Shown here: in pieces, positions 1 through 7,341 of the stretch
Position numbering within the stretch: position 1 is the first letter of the stretch
How the letters are laid out: each line of letters begins with the position of its first letter
Origin: Chitinophaga lutea
Lineage (GTDB): Bacteria > Bacteroidota > Bacteroidia > Chitinophagales > Chitinophagaceae
Direction: 5' to 3'
NCBI RefSeq assembly: GCF_003813775.1
Contig: NZ_RPDH01000002.1
Coordinates: 1,054,001-1,118,000 of the forward strand
DNA: 64,000 bases
The notes under the pieces: model-generated
Told to the model about the DNA's origin: nothing
What the model saw: only the letters and a program-made list of their open reading frames with translations
The model's database searches: none
Position numbers and translations under genes: made by a program

Positions 1-144
1 AAAATCAACGAAATACTTAAAACCTAATCTGCGTCTTCCCTGTCAAAAAGAAAATGAGACTGCAAAGACGCCGAATTGTCGTTAACAATATTAGATCATG
101 TAGAATGTCTGTCGTTTTCTGCGGAATGAATTTCACCCAAAATA

Positions 145-612
145 TCATCCAATTTTGTTACTCGTGTATATTTTCCTAAAGCCAGGATCAATTTTTTTGA
201 GTTTTAGACTAATATTCTGAATCTCCCCATAAGCCCTCATGAGCGGGTCATCAAGGCCTTCAAATAATGTAGAAAATGATAAGGCAGTTGAATCTCTGTC
301 TTCTAATGCAGAATCAAAATATTCTTGGGGATCTCTAAAATGCCATCTCGTTTTGGATTCTCCCCAATATTGTGTTATACACAAGTTATTAGTAAGGCGT
401 CTAAGAGTATTCAAATGGTCTGGTATGTAACCTGGATTCTTTAGATACCCTCTAACCAGGTCGCTAATATGAGCATTTGAATAAACCGCAGCAATCCTCT
501 TGTCCTGAATTAATACTTCTAATTCAGATAACTGTTCTTTTAAAGGGGAAGATTGCTCACCCACCTTTTCCATTTTGTTGAACACATTCCAGTCCAAATA
601 GACAATTTTCAT
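145..612 (-). CDS. PIN-like domain protein, probably frameshifted near its 3' end
   Basis: The product is 155 residues and begins with a hydrophobic strand followed by Asp7-Trp-Asn9, the pattern that opens many PIN-like nuclease domains; scattered later acidic residues could complete a metal site, but I cannot place them firmly. The frame ends shortly after a run of seven T (192-198, A7 on the coding strand). Removing one base there continues the reading to a stop at 96-98, giving about 171 residues with an ordinary-looking C-terminus that includes LDDILGEIHSAEN. So this is either a real frameshift mutation, programmed slippage or a sequencing error. It lies about 50 bases downstream of the Gp37/Gp68-like gene and is the last gene of an AT-rich minus-strand cassette. 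Nuclease function is inferred from the N-terminal motif only. Confidence 0.6.
   Translation of the reverse strand: MKIVYLDWNVFNKMEKVGEQSSPLKEQLSELEVLIQDKRIAAVYSNAHISDLVRGYLKNPGYIPDHLNTLRRLTNNLCITQYWGESKTRWHFRDPQEYFDSALEDRDSTALSFSTLFEGLDDPLMRAYGEIQNISLKLKKIDPGFRKIYTSNKIG
192..198. other. T7 homopolymer at the suspected frameshift
   Basis: Seven consecutive T (A7 on the coding minus strand) fall inside the PIN-like gene. Dropping one base joins the frame to a further 30 or so sensible codons ending at 96; the segment 612 to 96 minus one base is an exact multiple of three. Confidence 0.5.
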
Positions 613-662
613 GAGGGTGAATTTAGATGTTCAATGAGGTGAAAAGTTAGTAATACTAAAAA

Positions 663-1388
663 TTAAAAATCCTCAACCAACTCAATACCCGGCATATCAT
701 CATATGTTCTCCCATTAAGTACTCTGCCAGATTTCTTCTTATTAACGCCACCCCATTGTTTGAAAAAGAATTTAACATCTGCCTTTTCACACTGAGCTTG
801 TATGTCCAGGACCCATTCAACATCCATCGGTCTGGCCTTTCTCCCACTTTCTCCGCCGACAATCACCCAATCAATACCTTTCAAATTGATTTTTGGAATT
901 GGACCAATTAAAGGCTCACAGGAAAGAAATTTAATTCTGGCTTTGGTCTTCCTAAGATCGTTTACCCGCTCAACAACCCTGCTATCTTCAACAGACACCC
1001 CCATCCATATATTATGCGACCATTTAAGTTCTTTGCTATATTTAAGAAGTATATCAGACCGCTTTGTCAGCACCTGGAAAACGTGTTGCGGGTTATCATT
1101 CATCACATGGAAAACTTTCTTTATAAATTCTAATGGTACATCTTTATGAAAAAGGTCACTCATTGAATTAACGAAAACTATCTTAGGACTCTTCCAGGAA
1201 TACGGGATATTGATAGCGTCTTCATGGAGGCTCAGTTTAAATGCATCCTTATACTTATCAATCCCCATAGCTTGCAGTCTTTTGGCCATAACCTCCGCAT
1301 AGCAATATTTACATCCCGCTGAAATCTTATCGCAACCCGTTGTAGGATTCCACGTCATTTCAGTCCATTCTATTCTTGAAGATGCCAT
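663..1388 (-). CDS. Phage Gp37/Gp68 (DUF5131) family three-Cys-motif protein
   Basis: A full-length 241-residue member of the Gp37/Gp68 family (PF07505/DUF5131). The diagnostic N-terminus is present: SxIEWTEMTWNPTTGC, then a three-cysteine cluster C19-x6-C26-x2-C29 in GCKYCYAE, followed by the family segments VFVNSMSDLFH, FQVLTKR, IWMGVSVED, FLSCEPLIGP, WVIVGGESG and FFFKQWGG. The family is described as radical-SAM-like, and the cysteine cluster could hold an iron-sulfur centre, but its reaction is unknown. Its start codon lies 3 bases after the stop of the TcmP-type gene, so the two are almost certainly co-transcribed. TcmP proteins were named as partners of this family. The cassette is AT-rich compared with the rest of the window, which suggests horizontal acquisition. 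Identification of the family is secure; function is not. Confidence 0.93.
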   Translation of the reverse strand: MASSRIEWTEMTWNPTTGCDKISAGCKYCYAEVMAKRLQAMGIDKYKDAFKLSLHEDAINIPYSWKSPKIVFVNSMSDLFHKDVPLEFIKKVFHVMNDNPQHVFQVLTKRSDILLKYSKELKWSHNIWMGVSVEDSRVVERVNDLRKTKARIKFLSCEPLIGPIPKINLKGIDWVIVGGESGRKARPMDVEWVLDIQAQCEKADVKFFFKQWGGVNKKKSGRVLNGRTYDDMPGIELVEDF

Positions 1389-1391
1389 ATT

Positions 1392-2576
1392 TCATTTTTT
1401 TAAGATAAAATACACTTTAATGTCGTTTTTCTTATAATGTTCATTATCAATATAAAACGCTCCTTTCGTATCGAATTCGACACCATGACTATCCGTGGCG
1501 GTTATCATACCCTCCGATTTGAGTTCCTTCAACACAGCATTGATGTGCTTAGGCAAAAATTCATTTCTGAGAACAAACTCATACAAATCTACATTCGAAA
1601 TCCTTTTTCCGGAAAACTTTAAATACTCAGTAGTCTGGGATTTCAAATATTCAATATTTCTTCTCCGGTCCATTTCTTCTTCATATGCTGCAAACAAGGA
1701 CATATTGGTGGAAGGCTTCTTAAATCCCTTTCCACTGCGGGGATCAGCTTTCCAAATTACCTCCAGCATCTTTTCTAAGCCGTAGATATTCGATGAAATA
1801 AAGAACAAAGCATAATAATTCCCCTTCCCTCTTTCAATGTAGTATGAACAAGTATAGAAACTATCCCCCATTGAAAGGGCTCGCTTGATTTCGTTTATAT
1901 AATCAAAAACATTATCAATTTTCTCTTTATGAATTTTATGATCAATTGGAAAAAAGTCAAAGATAAAATTCCTGAGATTTTCGTAGCATTTCCGCTCGTT
2001 GTCAGATAAAGCGATTTCAGAAAATCGATACATCTGCATAATCGGCAAAAACAAAAGAATTTCCGAGTAGTTTCGTTTTAATATCTCTGATATCTTTTGT
2101 TTGCTTATTTGCGAGTATCCGTAGGGATCAATAAAAACCAGGTTCCTATTGTTTTTATCAAAAGCATTAACCTCTTCTATTACAATGTCAAGCATTGCAT
2201 CGGCGTCCTTATTGTAATACTCAATTACACAGTTTGATATTGTCTCTTTTTCGAGGACTGACTTTACGTTTTCAATCTTTTCTTTTATCCCGTCATTTAT
2301 CGAAAGTTTGATCTGTTTCTTAGTCCATCCCCTCGATTCAAAAAGGGCGTTATTTTCCTTGATGCACTCGACAGCCAACAGAGGACTACCTTTGTTCCCA
2401 TCCTTATAAAGCCCAATACCACAGAAGATGTCATAAATATTAACCTTACTAATCCACGAAGACAAGCCCAGGATCCTCAAATAGTTTTCCAAGTACGATT
2501 TATACAATTCCAGCTTGGCATGCGAATGGGGAAGTACGACGTCTTTTGCATCAACTAAATTCCTTTTTAAAGCCAT
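1392..2576 (-). CDS. tcmP: Three-Cys-motif partner protein TcmP
   Basis: A 394-residue protein matching the TcmP family, which recurs beside Gp37/Gp68-type three-Cys proteins. Visible family features are the His-containing N-terminus (HSHAKLELYKSYLENYL, residues 17-33), a glycine-rich loop D49-IFCGIGLYKDGNKGSP (49-65) that resembles motif I of SAM-dependent methyltransferases, and FIDPYG at 148-153, which resembles the motif IV DPPY element. The C-terminal third (about 300-394) looks like a winged-helix segment: it has helices around DLYEFVLRNEFLPKHINAVL and a beta hairpin. A nucleotide- or nucleic-acid-modifying role is plausible, but no activity is established to my knowledge. It is preceded, 165 bases upstream on the same strand, by an XRE regulator and followed immediately by its three-Cys partner. 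Confidence 0.9.
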   Translation of the reverse strand: MALKRNLVDAKDVVLPHSHAKLELYKSYLENYLRILGLSSWISKVNIYDIFCGIGLYKDGNKGSPLLAVECIKENNALFESRGWTKKQIKLSINDGIKEKIENVKSVLEKETISNCVIEYYNKDADAMLDIVIEEVNAFDKNNRNLVFIDPYGYSQISKQKISEILKRNYSEILLFLPIMQMYRFSEIALSDNERKCYENLRNFIFDFFPIDHKIHKEKIDNVFDYINEIKRALSMGDSFYTCSYYIERGKGNYYALFFISSNIYGLEKMLEVIWKADPRSGKGFKKPSTNMSLFAAYEEEMDRRRNIEYLKSQTTEYLKFSGKRISNVDLYEFVLRNEFLPKHINAVLKELKSEGMITATDSHGVEFDTKGAFYIDNEHYKKNDIKVYFILKK

Positions 2577-2741
2577 ACAAAAATACCAACTTTTTTAGCA
2601 AACAATGTATTTAATTATTCAGAAGAAATTGGAGATTGATTTGGTTGATAATCCAAAATCGAATAATTCAATAAAATTAGGGGAAACCATTTAATTTCTA
2701 AAAAATAAAAGACACACCTGTGCAGAACTGGTGAAATAATC
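2577..2741. other. AT-rich intergenic segment before tcmP
   Basis: This is 165 bases of very AT-rich sequence between the XRE gene and tcmP, both on the minus strand. I see no ORF. It could hold a promoter for tcmP, but no clear TAnnTTTG match is visible. Confidence 0.4.
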
Positions 2742-2960
2742 TTAATAAACCAAATCCCCCACCTCCACCCCCAAACCCTCACCCAGCCTAACCAACGTCG
2801 TAATCAATATATTCTTCTTCCCAAGCTCTATTTTCGAAAGTACGGCATTATGAATCCCGGTAAGCTCTTCCAACTCCACAAGTGTCAAACCTTTCAGCTT
2901 CCGGATTCTTTTGAGGTTAGCGCCAAAACGTTTAAGGAATTCTTCGTTATCCAGGCTCAT
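2742..2960 (-). CDS. XRE-family helix-turn-helix regulator
   Basis: A compact 72-residue protein that is essentially one Cro/C1-type HTH: FGANLKRIRKLKGLTLVELE, then TGIHNAVLSKIELGKKN with the expected recognition helix, ending in a short strand (VEVGDLVY). It has no effector domain, as is typical of control proteins of restriction-modification, toxin-antitoxin and other defence-type cassettes. It lies upstream of tcmP on the same strand, and its divergent upstream region carries two inverted repeats (2979-3000 and 2999-3019) that are natural autoregulatory operators. I infer that it controls the tcmP cassette, the divergent small gene at 3046, or both. Confidence 0.9.
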   Translation of the reverse strand: MSLDNEEFLKRFGANLKRIRKLKGLTLVELEELTGIHNAVLSKIELGKKNILITTLVRLGEGLGVEVGDLVY

Positions 2961-2978
2961 TGAAAAATAGTTTAAAAA

Positions 2979-3000
2979 AATCAGGCTGATGATCCTGATT
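2979..3000. promoter_or_regulatory. Inverted repeat upstream of the XRE gene
   Basis: AATCAGG (2979-2985) and CCTGATT (2994-3000) are perfect 7-base arms with an 8-base spacer, 20-40 bases before the XRE start codon. This is a plausible operator for that regulator. Confidence 0.45.
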
Positions 3001-3019
3001 TACTAATTATTTTAGTAAA
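2999..3019. promoter_or_regulatory. Inverted repeat, candidate XRE operator
   Basis: TTTACTAA, spacer TTATT and TTAGTAAA form a perfect inverted repeat with 8-base arms. It lies in the divergent region between the XRE gene and the small gene at 3046 and abuts the repeat at 2979-3000. The size and symmetry fit a dimeric HTH regulator. Confidence 0.5.
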
Positions 3020-3045
3020 TTTATATTATTGAGTTAACCTTAAAA

Positions 3046-3300
3046 ATGGCGATTATGAACAACCACCATTATGCTAAAACTAACCATTTTTCCAACAACT
3101 CCCCCATCCACGAATTCATCTCCGCGTTCCCCTCTCCCGAACAAGTCAACAAACTTTCCTGGGAGCTCCTCATCGCAGCCATGGGAAGCGAACACGCCGA
3201 CATGTGGTCGAAAGAAGAACGCGCCAACATGATGCTCTTCGTGGAGCTTGCACAGCAGGCATTACATGAAATTTATGAGCCCGTGGAGGACTTTGTTTGA
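3046..3300 (+). CDS. Small conserved protein of unknown function
   Basis: An 84-residue acidic protein with a disordered, His/Asn-rich N-terminus (about residues 1-25) followed by a helical region starting FISAFPSPEQVNKLSWELLIAAMGSEHADMW. It has no signal peptide, membrane segment or catalytic motif that I can see. An alternative start is three codons in (MNNHHY). It is divergent from the XRE gene and shares the palindromic intergenic region with it. Base composition shifts here from AT-rich to GC-rich, so this gene probably belongs to the resident chromosome rather than the cassette. I do not recognise a function. Confidence 0.7.
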   Translation: MAIMNNHHYAKTNHFSNNSPIHEFISAFPSPEQVNKLSWELLIAAMGSEHADMWSKEERANMMLFVELAQQALHEIYEPVEDFV

Positions 3301-3502
3301 AACATGGGCAAACAAAGCCACCATAAAGGATTCCATGGGAGTTCCGTTACCCATGCGTCACCCCTTAGCCATCTTTTAGCCACCTATGCGTTACCTCCTA
3401 TAGGGGTAACGTATCCGTATCGGAACCTTGGCGTATGTATGAAATTCCCCTAACTTCGCTCCTTGAAGACAAAAATTGTTAACTACCTAAAACCCATACA
3501 CC
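3301..3502. other. Intergenic segment with a hairpin
   Basis: About 200 bases with no ORF. At 3390-3410 there is a stem (arms GTTACC and GGTAAC extended inwards by two pairs) with a small loop. It has no downstream T-run, so it is not a standard terminator; it may be an operator or an RNA hairpin. Confidence 0.4.
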
Positions 3503-4285
3503 ATGGCAATTCTTACAGGCCCGCTGGCATTTACGGGTAAAATCGGCGACATTTCTGCTTATCAGATCAAAGGCACAAACAAGGTTGTGATACGCAAGAA
3601 GGGCGGAGTGAGCGGAAAGCGTATCAAAACCGCGCCGGAATACGAACGCACCCGGCAGAATAATTCGGAATTCAAAGGTTGCACCATGCTCACGGCGGCG
3701 ATCCGTGATGCGGTGTATCCTGTCACGCACCTGGGCGACGGCGGGTTCACCGGTCACCTCAACGCCTTCGCCAAAAAACTCCAGCTGCTTTGCGACACCA
3801 ATAACCGCGGCCAGCGGAACATCCACCTTTCCCGCCATCGCCACATGCTCGCGGGCTTCAACTTCAACGGCGAACACCTCTTCGACCAGGTAGTACGCAA
3901 CCCCGTGACGATGGAACTGCAACGCGACACCTCCTCTGCACGCATCACCATTCCCCGGCTCACGCCCGGCCTCAACCTGCGCCTTCCCTGGGAGCAGCCG
4001 CACTACCGCTTCATCGTCAGCCTCGGCCTCGCGGGCGATGTTCAATACACCGGGCAGGCTTACAAACTTCTTTGTGAAAGTTGCGCCGAATACACGGAAA
4101 CGCCCTGGGAACATGTCGACAATGACTCCCCGGAAACCGCCATAGACCTGCAATTGAACGAGCCCATCACTCCTACGGCTAACCTCCTGCTCTGCGTCGC
4201 CATCGAAATGGGCACACCCGACCGTTTCGGGAAAATCGTGGCCGTAAAAAAGACCGGCGCTGCCAAAATCGTGGCCGTGTTTTAA
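3503..4285 (+). CDS. Bacteroidota 'ERTR' family protein, unknown function
   Basis: A 260-residue soluble protein with no signal peptide. The N-terminus runs GKIGDISAYQIKG, RKKGGVSGKRIKT, then P45-EYERTRQNNSEF, a motif I recognise from a recurrent family of uncharacterised Bacteroidota proteins. A paralogue with P30-AFERTRRHNEEFG lies at 6616-7341 on the opposite strand, so two members flank the LytS/LytTR genes. The C-terminal half is rich in predicted beta strands ending with paired hydrophobic strands (NLLLCVAIEMG, AAKIVAVF). The start ATG is preceded by an A-rich stretch rather than a Shine-Dalgarno site. Function is unknown. A small basic N-terminus plus a beta-rich body would also fit a structural or phage-derived protein, but this is speculation. 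Confidence 0.75.
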   Translation: MAILTGPLAFTGKIGDISAYQIKGTNKVVIRKKGGVSGKRIKTAPEYERTRQNNSEFKGCTMLTAAIRDAVYPVTHLGDGGFTGHLNAFAKKLQLLCDTNNRGQRNIHLSRHRHMLAGFNFNGEHLFDQVVRNPVTMELQRDTSSARITIPRLTPGLNLRLPWEQPHYRFIVSLGLAGDVQYTGQAYKLLCESCAEYTETPWEHVDNDSPETAIDLQLNEPITPTANLLLCVAIEMGTPDRFGKIVAVKKTGAAKIVAVF

Positions 4286-4348
4286 ATCTTACGTCGCGTA
4301 AAACGGGTTTCACGCTCTGAAAACAGGGTTTCGCCCGACTTTTGCATT

Positions 4349-4367
4349 TTGAGAGTATCTCTCTCAA
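4349..4367. promoter_or_regulatory. Inverted repeat before the LytS-type kinase gene
   Basis: TTGAGAG, spacer TATCT and CTCTCAA form perfect 7-base arms ending 12 bases before the kinase start codon. It could be an operator or a 5'-leader hairpin affecting translation. Confidence 0.35.
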
Positions 4368-4379
4368 TATCTTCACGTC

Positions 4380-5384
4380 ATGAAACGATCCACCAACATA
4401 TCGATTCATGTATGCGTATGGGCCCTGTTGTTCATCCCGGCGCTGCCAAAGCTCTACCGCTGGTACGAAGCCGGCAGATGGATCGACATATGGGACCACG
4501 TGTTCTTCTTCACCACGCTGGCCGCCACGTTTTACTATTGCTATATCCTGGCATGGCCGCGCTTCAACGTGCCGGGCAAACGCTGGCAGTGCCCCGTGCT
4601 GCTCTTCTTCACATTCACCGTGTACTGGGTGCTGCTGCTGGGCCTGCACCAGCTCACCTGGCTCTCCGGCCGGCCGCCGCTCATCCGCAACCTGGACGAG
4701 GCCATGGCCGCGGCGAATGACAGCCCGCTGCACGCGCTCGTGTTCAGCGGCATCATCTGGGGATTGGGCGAGGCGCGCCGCCGCTTCCGCGAGAACCGCC
4801 GCCTGCAGAAAGAAAACCAGCAGGTGGAAATGGATTTCCTTCGGATGCAGTTCAACCCGCACTTCCTGTTCAACATGCTGAACAACCTGCATTACAGCGC
4901 GGCGAAAGTATCGGAGCCGCTGGCGGAACACGTGGAAAGGATCGCCAACCTCATGAGCTATTCGATCATGGTGAGCCGCGACGGACTGGTGGAACTGGAA
5001 ACGGAACTGGCGCACATCGGCAACTACGTGGAATTATTCAGGATGCGCTTTGAGCCGAAGTTTCATGTAAACGTGGAAGTGTCGGGCGAGATGGACAACA
5101 TGCGCATCCCGCCCCTGCTGCTGCTCCCCTTCGTGGAAAACGCATTCAAGCACGGCGTGGTCAATAACCCGGAAAGCCCGGTATCGATCAGGGTTAACGT
5201 AACGGGCAACAAACTGGAATTTTCCGTCAGGAACGGCATCGGCCATCACTGCAAAGACACGACGAGAGGCATCGGGCTACCGGGCATCAGGAGACGCCTG
5301 CAACTGATCTACCCCGGCAGGCATTCGCTGCATATCAGCAGCGAACAGGACGTCTATCTCGCACAACTGCATATCAACCTCTAA
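4380..5384 (+). CDS. LytS-type sensor histidine kinase
   Basis: A 334-residue inner-membrane kinase of the His_kinase/PF06580 class. Four hydrophobic segments fill residues about 9-130, followed by a short coiled coil (130-155). The H-box is QFNPHFLFN with phosphoacceptor His161. The ATPase core shows an N-box FVENAFKHG (251-259) and a G-box GIGLPGIRRRL (297-307). It has no periplasmic or PAS sensor domain, so sensing must involve the membrane segments. The LytTR regulator starts 12 bases after its stop, so this is a two-gene operon. The family phosphorylates a LytTR response regulator; the stimulus here is unknown. The start ATG follows an inverted repeat at 4349-4367. Confidence 0.95.
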   Translation: MKRSTNISIHVCVWALLFIPALPKLYRWYEAGRWIDIWDHVFFFTTLAATFYYCYILAWPRFNVPGKRWQCPVLLFFTFTVYWVLLLGLHQLTWLSGRPPLIRNLDEAMAAANDSPLHALVFSGIIWGLGEARRRFRENRRLQKENQQVEMDFLRMQFNPHFLFNMLNNLHYSAAKVSEPLAEHVERIANLMSYSIMVSRDGLVELETELAHIGNYVELFRMRFEPKFHVNVEVSGEMDNMRIPPLLLLPFVENAFKHGVVNNPESPVSIRVNVTGNKLEFSVRNGIGHHCKDTTRGIGLPGIRRRLQLIYPGRHSLHISSEQDVYLAQLHINL

Positions 5385-5396
5385 AACGATACATAT

Positions 5397-6098
5397 ATGG
5401 CAACACCCCCCATCCGTTGCATCGTAGTAGACGATGAAGACAAAGCAGCCGAATACATCGCCGGCCTGGTCGGCAAAACGGCATTCCTCGAACTGGTTGG
5501 CGTCAGCACCGACCCGCTGGAAGCGCTCAGCTGGGTACAGCAGGGCAAGGCGGAACTGGCGTTCCTCGACCTCACCATGCCGGAGCTCCATGGCATCGAC
5601 TTCATTAAAATGTCGGGCAGCAAGTGCCGTTTCATCGTCACTACCGGCTATGAGTCGTTTGCCTTGCAGGGCTTCGAGCTGGACGTGCTGGATTTTATCA
5701 AAAAACCGGTGAGTTATGAACGTTTCCTGAAAGCCGCCGGCAAGGCGCTGAACGTACTGCGCGCAACGGTACCGCCCCCTGAAACGGATTACATTTTCAT
5801 AAAAGGGACGGGCAACCGGCAGCTGTTGCAGAAGGTCAGCCACGACGATATCCTGTATATCCAGGGAAACGGCCACCAGACACAGGTCATGCTCGCTAAA
5901 GACACGATCACGACTTCCACCACCCTCACCGAACTGGAAAATGCCCTGCCGGCCAGCCGGTTCATGCGGGTGCATAAATCCTACATCGTGTCGATCGCCA
6001 AAATTGAAGTGATACAGGGAAACATTATCATCCTCCACAAAACACATATTCCCGTGGGGCAACAGTACCAGGAAAAGTTCTTTAAAACCGTAGGGTAA
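5397..6098 (+). CDS. LytTR-family response regulator
   Basis: A 233-residue two-domain regulator. The receiver domain (about 5-122) has the acidic pair D12-D13, phosphoacceptor Asp58 in FLDLTMPE, the switch residue in VTTGY and Lys103 in IKKPV. The LytTR DNA-binding domain (about 135-233) starts YIFIKGTGNRQLL and includes VSHDDILYIQGNGHQTQVML and FMRVHKSYIVSIAKIE. It is the cognate partner of the adjacent kinase. Its last 26 coding bases are echoed twice downstream as degenerate tandem repeats (6136 and 6208), suggesting past duplication of the gene end. The target is unknown; the flanking 'ERTR' genes are candidates by position only. Confidence 0.95.
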   Translation: MATPPIRCIVVDDEDKAAEYIAGLVGKTAFLELVGVSTDPLEALSWVQQGKAELAFLDLTMPELHGIDFIKMSGSKCRFIVTTGYESFALQGFELDVLDFIKKPVSYERFLKAAGKALNVLRATVPPPETDYIFIKGTGNRQLLQKVSHDDILYIQGNGHQTQVMLAKDTITTSTTLTELENALPASRFMRVHKSYIVSIAKIEVIQGNIIILHKTHIPVGQQYQEKFFKTVG

Positions 6099-6277
6099 TC
6101 GGGTGATCTGTTTGTTGAGTCATGAACACCCAAACAAGCTACTCAAAATCATAGGTTAGTCCGGGACGAAGCTGTCACCAGTTTGTTGGGCAATAAACAC
6201 CAAAACAAAGTTCTTTAAAACCACAGGATAATCTTGAACGGGTTTGTCTCCTGTTTGTTAGCCATAGCACCAAAACA
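6075..6277 (+). repeat. Three degenerate tandem repeats of 61-72 bases
   Basis: The units start at 6075, 6136 and 6208. Each begins with a version of AAGTTCTTTAAAACC, continues through a TAATC/TAGTC element, and ends with CTGTTTGTT...ACACCAAAAC. The first unit overlaps the 3' end and stop codon of the LytTR gene. Confidence 0.7.
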
Positions 6278-6279
6278 AA

Positions 6280-6305
6280 GCCCCCTGCATTCGCAGGGGG
6301 CCTTT
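6280..6305. terminator. Strong hairpin terminator between convergent genes
   Basis: CCCCCTGC, loop ATTC and GCAGGGGG (6281-6300), plus a G-C pair, are flanked by AAA before and TTT after, so it can act in both directions. It separates the LytTR operon from the minus-strand gene at 6371. Confidence 0.8.
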
Positions 6306-6370
6306 GTGGACCGGTCGGCAACCCGCCCGGCATGCAGTGGCTAGATAACACTGCCTCTGTTGTGTAACGG

Positions 6371-6577
6371 CTACTCGCGTTTCACCGCGGTCTGGCTGAT
6401 GCCGGCCATGACGCTGCCTACCAGCAGGAGGATACCTCCCGCGTTGCCGACAGCCTCCGGCAACTGTTCGGGGATACTGATCACTGCGGCGCCGATGGCC
6501 GTCAGCACTACCCCGATCTTCCTGACTTTACGGAAGAAAGGCGGCGTGGGTGATACGATCCTGTTCAGAATTTCCAT
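6371..6577 (-). CDS. Small holin-sized membrane protein
   Basis: A 68-residue protein with the N-terminal pattern MEILNRIVSPTPPFFRKVRKIG followed by two hydrophobic helices (about 23-40 and 46-62) separated by a short turn, and a charged C-terminus (KRE). This type of small membrane protein is common in Bacteroidota and is often found beside 'ERTR' family genes, as here: it lies 38 bases downstream of the 6616-7341 gene on the same strand. Size and topology resemble holins or small phage-type membrane proteins, but there is no lysis enzyme nearby, so that role is only a possibility. Confidence 0.7.
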   Translation of the reverse strand: MEILNRIVSPTPPFFRKVRKIGVVLTAIGAAVISIPEQLPEAVGNAGGILLLVGSVMAGISQTAVKRE

Positions 6578-6615
6578 GATCTTAAATTTTAAAAGTGAAT
6601 AATCGGTTACGATAC

Positions 6616-7341
6616 TTACGGCCTTGCGGATACCGCCACCACCTCGATCACGTTGAGCGCCTTGTGCCGCACATCGTTCATGAAGGTGTTGATCTTCTCG
6701 CAGAACTCCAGCCCGAACGTCAGGAACAGCGGGTGCACGCTGGCCGGCGGCACATTGGCCACCAGGCTGATGGGTGCAACCGGGTTTTCACCGGGCCTCA
6801 GCGGGATGTACTCACTGTACGCGTAAGTACTGTTGAAGTCATCCTTCCCGAAGTCGATTTCCGCGGCGCAGATGACGAACCGCATGTAAGAGGCGGCCCG
6901 CGGCGGCACGATGTGCCTGATCGGAACGATCTCCGGGATGTCGAGCTTCAGCGTGCCCGACGCGCGGTCGATCGCCGGCGAGAGCTTCACGTGAATCGCG
7001 CTTTTCAGCCGCACACCGTCGTTGCAACAGAAACCCTTCAGCTGGCCTGTATCGCCCAATGCAACCGTACGGTCGCCACGGTTATGGACAGGATCGCCTT
7101 TGATGACTTCTGCGAATACGGCTTGAAGCCGGTTGTAAGCGCCCTTTGTAAGCGTTGGCGCCATCAGCATCCGGTTGGCATCGCAGAAAAGAATCGCTGC
7201 CTTGCCGGCCCGGCCGAACTCTTCGTTGTGCCTCCGCGTCCGTTCGAACGCCGGATCCGTGGCCAGCCTTTTGGCCGTGATGCCACTGCTTTGTTGTATG
7301 GAAATGCCGTTATGGCTTTCCACCACTTTGATCTTTTTCAT
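6616..7341 (-). CDS. Second Bacteroidota 'ERTR' family protein
   Basis: A 241-residue paralogue of the 3503-4285 product. I chose the start at MKKIKVVES, preceded by an A-rich stretch; a longer frame to 7488 adds an unlikely 49-residue leader. Shared features are a short basic strand, SSGITAKRL, and P30-AFERTRRHNEEFGRAG, followed by a helix and a long beta-rich region. There is no signal peptide. It is probably co-transcribed with the small membrane protein at 6371. The pair flanks the LytS/LytTR operon on the opposite strand. No function is known to me. The strongly conserved Arg/Glu motif in both copies suggests a binding surface rather than a catalytic site, but that is a guess. Confidence 0.75.
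   Translation of the reverse strand: MKKIKVVESHNGISIQQSSGITAKRLATDPAFERTRRHNEEFGRAGKAAILFCDANRMLMAPTLTKGAYNRLQAVFAEVIKGDPVHNRGDRTVALGDTGQLKGFCCNDGVRLKSAIHVKLSPAIDRASGTLKLDIPEIVPIRHIVPPRAASYMRFVICAAEIDFGKDDFNSTYAYSEYIPLRPGENPVAPISLVANVPPASVHPLFLTFGLEFCEKINTFMNDVRHKALNVIEVVAVSARP

Noticed and set aside
663..1388. Gp37/Gp68 gene as evidence of a prophage
   Set aside because: The family name comes from phage, but there are no integrase, capsid, portal or tail genes nearby; TcmP pairing explains it better.
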